From Rahnella woolbedingensis (GTDB lineage: Bacteria > Pseudomonadota > Gammaproteobacteria > Enterobacterales > Enterobacteriaceae): a DNA stretch of 64,000 nucleotides. This document shows positions 45,100 through 52,522 of this stretch, one piece after another. Location of the stretch: NCBI RefSeq assembly GCF_003602095.1, contig NZ_RAHH01000012.1, positions 62,001 through 126,000 of the forward strand, read 5' to 3'. The notes under the pieces were generated by a model. The model had not been told where the DNA came from, did not search any database, and worked only from the letters and a program-made list of their open reading frames with translations. Positions within the stretch are counted from its first letter, which is position 1. Every line of letters starts with the position of its first letter. The position numbers were made by a program, and so were the translations under genes.

Positions 45100-46863
45100 A
45101 TGGCAAAGAAATTACCTAAAACCGACGTGGTGGTTATCGGGCTCGGCTGGGCCGGTTCGATCATCGCCAATGAATTATGCGATGAAGGCCTGAATGTGGT
45201 GGCGATTGAGCGCGGCCCGTGGCGCGATACTGCCCGTGATTTTAACGTGGCCACTGTCACCGACGAATTGCGCTACAACAGCCGTCAGGAACTGATGCTG
45301 CGCACCCGCCAGAACACCATCACTATCCGTAACAATCCGGCGCAAACTGCCCTGCCGATGCGCGAATGGGGTTCTTTCCATCCCGGCAATGGCACCGGCG
45401 GTGCAGGTAATCACTGGGCGGGAATTACCTTCCGTTTCCAGCCGGATGAATTCCGCCTGAAAAGCCATCTGACCGAACGTTACGGCGCTAACGCCATCCC
45501 GGAAGAACTGGTGTTGCAGGACTGGGGCACCGACTGGGAAGAGATGGAGCCGCATTACGCCTCTTTTGAGCGACTGGCCGGTGTTTCCGGAAAAGCCAGC
45601 AATGTGAAAGGCGAACATCATGACGGCGGTAACCCGTATGAAGGGATGCGCTCAATTGAGTATCCGACCCGTCCGATGGATCAGCCTTATGGCCCGACGC
45701 TGTTTGCTGAAGCAGCGCGCAACATGGGCTACAAAGCGTTCCCGGTGCCCTCTTCGCTGATTTCCGAGCCTTACACCAACCCGCTCGGCGTGAAAATGGG
45801 ACCCTGTACGTACTGCGGTTTCTGCACCAACTACGGCTGTGCAAACTATTCGAAAGCCAGCGCGATCACTACCGTGTTACCGGCGCTTATTCGCAAAGAG
45901 AATTTTGAAGCCCGCACCAACTGTGAAGTCATGCAGGTGCTGACCGATTCCACCGGCAAACGCGCTACCGGCGTGATTTACATCGATTCATCTGGCGATG
46001 AGTGGGAACAGCCAGCAGATCTGGTGATTGTCAGCGCATTCACCTTTGAAAATGTACGTCTGATGCTGCTTTCCGGTATCGGTAAACCCTACGATCCGGT
46101 TACGTTAAGCGGTACCACTGGTCGTAATTATGCTTATCAGACCGCCAATGGCGTGCAGCTGTTCTTCGATGACAAAAACTTCAATCCGTTCATCGGCGCA
46201 GGCGCGGTCGGAATGGGCATTGATGATTTTAACAACGATAACTTTGACCACAGCGGTCTCGGCTTCTTCGGCGGCGGCAGTATACGCGTCACGCCAATTG
46301 GCGGCGCGCCTATCGGTTACCGACCTGTTCCACCGGGAACGCCAAAATGGGGTTCCGAGTGGAAAAAAGCCACAGTCGCTAACTATCTCAGCTCGATGTC
46401 GATTGGTTGTGAAGCCAGCAGCTACACCACCAAAACCAACTATCTGTCGCTCGATCCGAATTACAAAGACCGTCTCGGCCGTCCGCTGCTGCGTGTGACC
46501 TTCGACTTCCCGGAAAACGACCTGAAAATGGCCGCGTATTGCACCGGTAAAGTGGCTGAAATCGCCAAAGCGATGAACCCGCGCCAGTTGGTCGCTAACC
46601 CGATGAAAGGCCACTGGAACGGCACGCCGTATCAGTCTTCACACGTGGTGGGCGGATTTGTGATGGGCGCGGATCCGTCCACCAGTTCGGTGAACAAACA
46701 CCTGCAAGTCTGGGACGTACCCAACCTGTTTGTGGTCGGCGCTTCCGCGTTCCCGCAGAACCCGGGTTACAACCCGACCGGCACCGTGGGCGCGCTGGCG
46801 TTTAAAGCCGCGCATGCCATCCGCAATTTCTATCTGAAAAAACCGGGAGAGATGATCGCATGA
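45100..46863 (+). CDS. Membrane-bound sugar/gluconate dehydrogenase flavoprotein subunit (GMC type)
   Basis: This 587-residue GMC-type oxidoreductase has the dinucleotide motif VIGLGWAGSIIANEL at residues 12-26. The cysteine-rich segment CTYCGFCTNYGC at about 235-246 resembles the iron-sulfur site of FAD glucose dehydrogenase alpha subunits. The C-terminal active-site region contains SSHVVGG and NPGYNPTGTVGALAF. It has no signal peptide of its own and is presumably carried by the Tat-exported gamma subunit. The exact sugar (gluconate, 2-ketogluconate, sorbitol) cannot be read from sequence. Its end overlaps the cytochrome gene (ATGA). Confidence 0.9.
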   Translation: MAKKLPKTDVVVIGLGWAGSIIANELCDEGLNVVAIERGPWRDTARDFNVATVTDELRYNSRQELMLRTRQNTITIRNNPAQTALPMREWGSFHPGNGTGGAGNHWAGITFRFQPDEFRLKSHLTERYGANAIPEELVLQDWGTDWEEMEPHYASFERLAGVSGKASNVKGEHHDGGNPYEGMRSIEYPTRPMDQPYGPTLFAEAARNMGYKAFPVPSSLISEPYTNPLGVKMGPCTYCGFCTNYGCANYSKASAITTVLPALIRKENFEARTNCEVMQVLTDSTGKRATGVIYIDSSGDEWEQPADLVIVSAFTFENVRLMLLSGIGKPYDPVTLSGTTGRNYAYQTANGVQLFFDDKNFNPFIGAGAVGMGIDDFNNDNFDHSGLGFFGGGSIRVTPIGGAPIGYRPVPPGTPKWGSEWKKATVANYLSSMSIGCEASSYTTKTNYLSLDPNYKDRLGRPLLRVTFDFPENDLKMAAYCTGKVAEIAKAMNPRQLVANPMKGHWNGTPYQSSHVVGGFVMGADPSTSSVNKHLQVWDVPNLFVVGASAFPQNPGYNPTGTVGALAFKAAHAIRNFYLKKPGEMIA

Positions 46864-48095
46864 AAAAGTTAACGTCATTCTCACTCGGATTACTGGCACT
46901 GAGCGTTTCCGGTCTGGCACATGCCGCAGGCGACGGCTCTTTCGAGCAGGTAGAACGCGGGCGTTATCTGGCCACCGTGGGCGACTGTGCGGCCTGCCAC
47001 ACCGCCTCGACGCCGGACGCCAAACCTTTTGCCGGTGGCGTGCCGATAGAAACGCCGTTTGGTCGTCTGGTCGGCGCCAACATCACGCCGGATCCGCAAA
47101 CGGGTATCGGTAAATGGAGCTTCGACGACTTCCAGCGCGCGATGTCTGAAGGTATCGGTCACGGCGGAAAACGTCTGTACGGCGCGATGCCGTTCACGGC
47201 GTACACCAAAGTCACCCGCGAAGATAACGCCGCGATCTGGGCTTATCTGCAAACCCTGCAGCCGGTGCATCACGAAGTCGAAACCAACCAGCTGCCGTTC
47301 CCGTTCAACGTGCGTACCAGCCTGATGGGCTGGAACTGGCTGAACTTTAACAAAGGCGAATTCAAACCGCAGATGGATAAATCTGCACAGTGGAATCGCG
47401 GCGCTTATATTGTTGAAGGCCTGGGGCACTGCGGAACCTGTCACACGCCGAAAAATATGACTGGCGGCGACAAAGACAGCGAATTCCTGCAAGGCGCCGT
47501 GGTGGAAAACTGGGTTGCACCGGACATCACCAGCAATAAGCACACCGGTATCGGCAACTGGACGCAGGAAGATCTGATGCAGTATCTGAAGACCGGCTCT
47601 AACCGCTTCGATATGGCGTCCGGCCCGATGGCAGAAGAAGTCACCAATTCTTCACAACACTGGACGGATGCGGATCTCAAAGCCGTGGCGGTTTATCTGA
47701 AAGACAGCGGTCACGACAGCGGGAATAAAGCGCCTGCGCCGGTGAAAGCGGAAGATAACGCCATGATGGCCGGGAAACACATCTATGCTGACCGTTGTTC
47801 TGCGTGCCATACGCCGGACGGCAAAGGTCAGGAAGGATTGTTCCCACGTCTGGCCGATTCAGCGCTCATCAATCAGACCAACCCGACATCGCTTATCCGC
47901 GTCGTGCTGACGGGCAGCCGTCCGGTCGCGACCGACAGCAAACCGACGGCGCCGTCTATGCCTTCGTTTGATGCCAACATGAGTGACGCCGATGTGGCGA
48001 ACGTGCTGACGTATATCCGTAACAGCTGGGGAAATGCCGCCGCGCCGGTGTCAGCCTCCGACGTGAAAGACCTGCGTGCAGAACTGAAGAAATAA
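46860..48095 (+). CDS. Triheme cytochrome c subunit of the membrane-bound dehydrogenase
   Basis: This 411-residue protein has a Sec signal peptide (ending AHA-AGDGS near residue 23) and three CxxCH heme c motifs: CAACH at 43, CGTCH near 191 and CSACH near 312. This is the usual composition of the cytochrome subunit in gluconate, 2-ketogluconate and alcohol dehydrogenases. It accepts electrons from the flavin subunit and passes them to ubiquinone at the periplasmic face. A strong terminator follows the gene. Confidence 0.93.
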   Translation: MKKLTSFSLGLLALSVSGLAHAAGDGSFEQVERGRYLATVGDCAACHTASTPDAKPFAGGVPIETPFGRLVGANITPDPQTGIGKWSFDDFQRAMSEGIGHGGKRLYGAMPFTAYTKVTREDNAAIWAYLQTLQPVHHEVETNQLPFPFNVRTSLMGWNWLNFNKGEFKPQMDKSAQWNRGAYIVEGLGHCGTCHTPKNMTGGDKDSEFLQGAVVENWVAPDITSNKHTGIGNWTQEDLMQYLKTGSNRFDMASGPMAEEVTNSSQHWTDADLKAVAVYLKDSGHDSGNKAPAPVKAEDNAMMAGKHIYADRCSACHTPDGKGQEGLFPRLADSALINQTNPTSLIRVVLTGSRPVATDSKPTAPSMPSFDANMSDADVANVLTYIRNSWGNAAAPVSASDVKDLRAELKK

Positions 48096-48115
48096 ACAGG
48101 AAACTGTCGAAATGA

Positions 48116-48144
48116 TAAAGGCCGCAGAAGCGGCCTTTATTTTT
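48116..48144 (+). terminator. Intrinsic terminator after the dehydrogenase operon
   Basis: TAAAGGCCGC and GCGGCCTTTA form a ten-base stem with an AGAA loop, followed by five T residues. Confidence 0.93.
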
Positions 48145-48176
48145 GCAAGCCTGACGTTGCAGGCATCACAGAGAAA

Positions 48177-48596
48177 TCAGTGCTGGGAAGGCATCTGCAT
48201 AATCTGCACTAACAGATGATCGTTATTCTGGCTTAGTTGCACCAGATGTTTGCATTCCACTTTTATTGCGGTGAGCTGTTCTTCGGTCAGTGAGTACGGC
48301 AGGTTGATATCAATGCTGTACATATTTTGCTGCTCGGCCAGTTCAATCAACCGGACGATATTGGTCTCATCGCTGACCTGCGTGGAAACTACCTGTAAAG
48401 CCAGTGCGCGTAAGGCTTCCTGCCTGGAATTTTCTTTCTTAGAACGGGATTTCAGTACCATGCCGAAGAACGGCATCACGCCATAAATCGCGTCAACAAA
48501 ACTCCATTTCTTTTTGCAGGATGCGGACAAATATTCCATATAGTCAAAGGACGCTTTTTGACTGCGCGCATCGGGTACCAGGCGGTTTTCATTCAT
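48177..48596 (-). CDS. Uncharacterised small cytoplasmic protein
   Basis: I do not recognise this 139-residue protein. It has no signal peptide. The middle has one short hydrophobic stretch (VDAIYGVMPFFGMVL), followed by a basic patch KSRSKKENSRQE and a mostly helical C-terminus. The ATG at 48596 has GAGG eight bases upstream, and the reading frame has ordinary codon use, which supports expression. It is convergent with the dehydrogenase operon and divergent from rstA. It might act near membranes or as a small regulator, but nothing in the sequence fixes a role. Confidence 0.65.
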   Translation of the reverse strand: MNENRLVPDARSQKASFDYMEYLSASCKKKWSFVDAIYGVMPFFGMVLKSRSKKENSRQEALRALALQVVSTQVSDETNIVRLIELAEQQNMYSIDINLPYSLTEEQLTAIKVECKHLVQLSQNNDHLLVQIMQMPSQH

Positions 48597-48892
48597 CCCC
48601 TATTCCTCTTCCTGGTCAGGGCCAATCAATTAGGCAAATCAATCTGTAACGATGAAGATATTCATCTATATAATGGCATAATTCACGGATACTTTGCCAG
48701 TCGGTTTGGGTGCTTAAGTTTGAGCAGTTATTGCCTGAGCAGACAAAATTTGTCATTTCAGAATTTATCGAAAGTATTTCGCGGAGTTGGAATTCACGCC
48801 GCAAAACTGACATGTTCTATTACGCTAGCAGGATGGCGCCGTCAGGCGGGTCACGCTATGCTAATCACCGGATTTCTAAAAGCAGCAAGCCA

Positions 48893-49624
48893 ATGAATAA
48901 AATCGTTTTTGTAGAAGATGATGTAGAAGTCGGCAACCTGATCGCCGCCTATCTGGGTAAACACGATATCGATGTGCTGGTGGAGCCACGTGGCGATACC
49001 GCGCAGGCACGCATTGAGAAAGAAAAACCCGATCTTGTCCTGCTGGACATCATGCTTCCCGGCAAAGACGGCATGACACTGTGCCGCGATTTACGGCCGA
49101 TATTTCCGGGCCCAATCGTGTTGCTGACCTCGCTCGACAGCGACATGAACCACATCTTATCGCTGGAAATGGGTGCTAACGATTACATTCTGAAAACCAC
49201 GCCTCCGGCGGTGCTTCTGGCGCGTTTACGCCTGCATTTACGCCAGAATCCGGCGCAAACCCTTCAGAGCGAGCAACCGGTTCAGACACTGAAAGGCGGC
49301 AATGCGCTGCACTTTGGTCAGTTGTGCATTGATCCGGTTAACCGCGAAGTGACGCTGGTCGATGAAACGATTGTGCTCTCCACTTCTGACTTTGATTTGC
49401 TGTGGGAACTGGCGACTCACGCCGGCCGCATTATGGATCGCGAAGCCTTGCTGAAAAACCTGCGTGGCGTCAGCTATGACGGGCTGGATCGCAGCATCGA
49501 CGTGGCGATCTCCCGCCTGCGTCGTAAATTGTACGACAACACCCTTGAGCCATTTCGCATCAAAACCGTGCGCAACAAAGGCTATTTATTTGCCCCTAAT
49601 GCCTGGGAGTCTTTGCAGGAATGA
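48893..49624 (+). CDS. rstA: Response regulator RstA
   Basis: This 243-residue OmpR-type regulator has a receiver domain with acidic pair EDD near residue 8 and phospho-accepting Asp52 in VLLDIMLPGKDGMT, and a winged helix at the C-terminus (HAGRIMDREALLKNLRGVSYDGLDRSIDVAISRLRRKL). The full stretch LTSLDSDMNHILSLEMGAND matches E. coli RstA. I use the ATG at 48893 (MNKIVFVEDD); an earlier in-frame ATG would add 61 unrelated residues. Upstream, 48597-48892 holds the promoter region with a short dyad GACAAAATTTGTC at 48742-48754. It is coupled to rstB by an ATGA overlap. Confidence 0.95.
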   Translation: MNKIVFVEDDVEVGNLIAAYLGKHDIDVLVEPRGDTAQARIEKEKPDLVLLDIMLPGKDGMTLCRDLRPIFPGPIVLLTSLDSDMNHILSLEMGANDYILKTTPPAVLLARLRLHLRQNPAQTLQSEQPVQTLKGGNALHFGQLCIDPVNREVTLVDETIVLSTSDFDLLWELATHAGRIMDREALLKNLRGVSYDGLDRSIDVAISRLRRKLYDNTLEPFRIKTVRNKGYLFAPNAWESLQE

Positions 49625-50964
49625 AAAAGCTTTTCATCCAGTTTTTTTTGTTGCTGCTGGTCTGCTTTATGGTCATGGCGATGCTGGTCGGGCTGGTCTA
49701 TAAAGTGACCGCTGAGAAAACCGGCCGACAGTCCATGAACGACCTGATGAAAAGTTCGCTGTATTTAATGCGCAGTGAGCTCAGAGAAATCCCGATAAAA
49801 GACTGGAATAAGACCATAAATACGCTGGACTTAAATCTGTCTTTCAAGCTGCACATTGAACCCCTCGGTAAACGCAAACTCAGCCCGTTGCTTGATCAGC
49901 GCCTGAAAGACGGCGAAATCGTGGCACTCGATGATGAATATACCTTTATCCAGCGGGTGCCGCGCAGCCACTACGTGCTGGTGGTCGGGCCGATCCCGTA
50001 TCTGTTTTATATGCACGAAATGCGCGTGCTCGATTTCGTTCTGCTCATGCTCATCGGTCTGTCGCTGGCGTTACCCGTCTTCCTGTGGATGCGTCCGCAC
50101 TGGCAGGATTTGCTGCGTCTGGAAAACTCGGCGCTGCGCCTGGGTAACGGGCATCTCGACGAGCGCATTGATTTTGATTCGACCTCCAGCCTGAACCGGC
50201 TGGGCGTGGCGTTTAACCAGATGGCGGACAACATCAGCACGCTGGTCGCCAGTAAAAAACTGCTGATCGACGGCATCGCGCATGAACTTCGCACACCACT
50301 GGTTCGCCTGCGTTACCGGCTGGCCATCAGCGAAAATTTACCCGAGGCGGAGCAAAATGCCATCAACCGGGATATCGGACAGCTGGAAGCGCTGATTGAT
50401 GAACTGCTGACGTATGCACGCCTTGACCGGCCACAGGTGACGCTGAATCTGGAAAAAGTCAATCTGGCCGAATGGCTGGAAGATAAAGTCGATGATTTCC
50501 GCATGATCACCGAGCGCACGATCCTTTACGACGCCCCGCAAAACAGTGATTTCGGCGGCGTGGATTTACGTCTGATGGAGCGTGTGCTGGACAACCTGGT
50601 CAATAACGGTCTGCGTTATTCGCAGGAAACCCTGCGCGTCAGTCTGTGGCTCGACGGAGAACTGGCCAGCCTGCAGGTCGAAGACGACGGGCCGGGTATT
50701 CCGCCGCAAGAGCGCCAGCGGATCTTCGAGCCGTTCGTGCGTCTGGATCCGAGCCGCGACCGCGCTACCGGCGGCTGCGGGCTGGGGCTGGCCATCGTTC
50801 ATTCCATCGCCGTGGCATATCAGGGGCGCATCGCCGTAGACAGCAGCCCGCTGGGCGGCGCCAGCATGCGTTTCAGCTGGCCGGTAAAACCCACATTTAA
50901 TCTGGCTGTCGAACAGCCTAATAATGAAAATCAGGAAGGGAGCCATAATGACCATCGCATATAA
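49621..50964 (+). CDS. rstB: Sensor histidine kinase RstB
   Basis: This 447-residue membrane kinase has TM1 at about 5-27, a small periplasmic domain of about 110 residues, TM2 near 137-158, a HAMP domain, and the phosphoacceptor IAHELRTPLVRLRYRL with His221. An ATP-binding domain with DDGPGIPP and GGCGLGLAIVHSIA follows. It phosphorylates RstA. The C-terminus overlaps the carboxypeptidase start by 17 bases, so all three genes may be co-transcribed. Confidence 0.94.
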   Translation: MKKLFIQFFLLLLVCFMVMAMLVGLVYKVTAEKTGRQSMNDLMKSSLYLMRSELREIPIKDWNKTINTLDLNLSFKLHIEPLGKRKLSPLLDQRLKDGEIVALDDEYTFIQRVPRSHYVLVVGPIPYLFYMHEMRVLDFVLLMLIGLSLALPVFLWMRPHWQDLLRLENSALRLGNGHLDERIDFDSTSSLNRLGVAFNQMADNISTLVASKKLLIDGIAHELRTPLVRLRYRLAISENLPEAEQNAINRDIGQLEALIDELLTYARLDRPQVTLNLEKVNLAEWLEDKVDDFRMITERTILYDAPQNSDFGGVDLRLMERVLDNLVNNGLRYSQETLRVSLWLDGELASLQVEDDGPGIPPQERQRIFEPFVRLDPSRDRATGGCGLGLAIVHSIAVAYQGRIAVDSSPLGGASMRFSWPVKPTFNLAVEQPNNENQEGSHNDHRI

Positions 50965-52429
50965 AAAACTACACGACACTTTCGCCCGCCTCTCCCGCTT
51001 TGGCCATTTATCGGCAATCGCAGGCTGGGACGCCGCCGCTATGATGCCTGTGGAAGGCGGACAAGCCCGTTCGGAAGCGCTGGCGGAACTGAGCGTGCTG
51101 ACGCATCAGATCCTCACTGCGAAACAGGTGGGTGAATGGCTGGAACAGGCAAGCGGCGAGCAGCTTAATGACGTCGAGCAGGCAAACCTGCGTGAAATGC
51201 GCCGCCATTATCAGCAGGCCGCTCTGCTGCCGGAAAGTCTGGTGCAGGCAAAATCCCTGGCGGGCGCACGTTGCGAACAGGCCTGGCGTATTCAGCGCAA
51301 AGGCAACGACTGGGAAGGTTTCGCTGATAACCTGAAAGAAGTGGTGAAACTGAGCCGTCAGGAAGCGCAGTTGCGTTCAGAAGCCGCGGGTATCAGCCGC
51401 TATGACGCCCTGCTCGATTTATACGAACCGGGTATGACCTCGCAAAAGCTCGATGTTTTGTTTGGCGATTTGAAAACCTGGTTGCCGGATTTGTTGCAGA
51501 CCGTGGTCGAAAAGCAAAAGTCTGAAATCCGCATCGCGCCGCAAGGCCCGTTTGATATCGAAAAACAGCGCCAGCTCGGGCTGAAAGTGATGGAGCGTCT
51601 GGGCTTTAACTTTGATGCCGGTCGTCTGGATGTCAGCGCACATCCGTTCTGCGGCGGCGTGCCACAGGATGTGCGCATCACTACGCGCTATAACGAAGAA
51701 GAATTCCTCAGCGCCATGATGGGTGTGATCCACGAAACCGGTCATGCGCGTTACGAACAGAATCTGCCGAAAGAATGGCTCGGCCAGCCGGTCTCTAACG
51801 CCCGTTCAATGGGCGTACATGAATCCCAGAGCCTGCTGTTTGAAATGCAATTAGGTTGCAGCGAACCGTTCCTGAAATCTGTCTATCCGCTGGTTATCGA
51901 GCAGTTCGGTCATCGTGAAGGGCTGGATGAAAGCAACTTCATGAAGCTGAATCAGCGCGTTCAGCCCGGTTTCATCCGTGTTGATGCTGATGAACTGAGC
52001 TATCCGGCCCACGTGATTTTGCGTTATGAAATCGAAAAAGCGCTGATGGAAGGTGAAATCGAAGTCGATGATATTCCGGCCTTATGGAACAACAAAATGA
52101 AGGAATATCTGGGCATTGATACGGTCGGCAACTACCGCGACGGTTGTATGCAGGATATTCACTGGACCGACGGCGGTTTTGGTTATTTCCCGACGTATAC
52201 GCTGGGTGCCATGTACGCCGCGCAGCTGTTCCAGACAGCCAACAAAGCGATTCCAACGTTGCAGGATGATATCGTGCGCGGTGACCTGACGGCGTTGTTC
52301 CAGTGGTTGCAGCAAAATATCTGGCAGCACGGCAGCCGCTTCTCGACCGATCAGCTGATTAAGAATGCCACCGGCGAAACGCTGAACCCGGCGTTCTTCC
52401 GCGCGCATCTGGAAAACCGTTACCTGTAA
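50948..52429 (+). CDS. Metallocarboxypeptidase, M32 (Taq) family
   Basis: This 493-residue cytoplasmic zinc peptidase has the zinc motif HETGH at residues 262-266, the HESQS motif near 296 and the IRVDADEL motif typical of M32. It removes C-terminal residues from peptides. I use the ATG at 50948 with AAGGGAG eight bases upstream; a start at 50924 adds eight residues. The overlap with rstB suggests translational coupling, an arrangement I do not recall from E. coli. A strong terminator follows. Confidence 0.92.
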   Translation: MTIAYKKLHDTFARLSRFGHLSAIAGWDAAAMMPVEGGQARSEALAELSVLTHQILTAKQVGEWLEQASGEQLNDVEQANLREMRRHYQQAALLPESLVQAKSLAGARCEQAWRIQRKGNDWEGFADNLKEVVKLSRQEAQLRSEAAGISRYDALLDLYEPGMTSQKLDVLFGDLKTWLPDLLQTVVEKQKSEIRIAPQGPFDIEKQRQLGLKVMERLGFNFDAGRLDVSAHPFCGGVPQDVRITTRYNEEEFLSAMMGVIHETGHARYEQNLPKEWLGQPVSNARSMGVHESQSLLFEMQLGCSEPFLKSVYPLVIEQFGHREGLDESNFMKLNQRVQPGFIRVDADELSYPAHVILRYEIEKALMEGEIEVDDIPALWNNKMKEYLGIDTVGNYRDGCMQDIHWTDGGFGYFPTYTLGAMYAAQLFQTANKAIPTLQDDIVRGDLTALFQWLQQNIWQHGSRFSTDQLIKNATGETLNPAFFRAHLENRYL

Positions 52430-52447
52430 TTCATCTGCAAATAAAAC

Positions 52448-52481
52448 AAAAACACCTCCTTTTCGCAAAGGAGGTGTTTTT
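52448..52481. terminator. Bidirectional intrinsic terminator
   Basis: A perfect 15-base stem (AAAAACACCTCCTTT and its complement) closes a four-base loop, with A and T runs on its two sides. It can end both the rstAB-peptidase transcript and the convergent rhamnosidase transcript. Confidence 0.95.
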
Positions 52482-52522
52482 CAGCTGTCTGCTTTTCTTA
52501 AGCTATCTGCTTATTGACCCAT

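Noticed and set aside
48700-48740. PhoP box upstream of rstA
   Set aside because: GGTTTG and AGTTTG are present but not at the 11-base direct-repeat spacing, and the correctly spaced partner is poor. I could not support it.
48710-48892. 61-residue N-terminal extension of RstA
   Set aside because: The receiver domain starts at MNKIVFVEDD. The upstream residues are unrelated and cover the promoter region.
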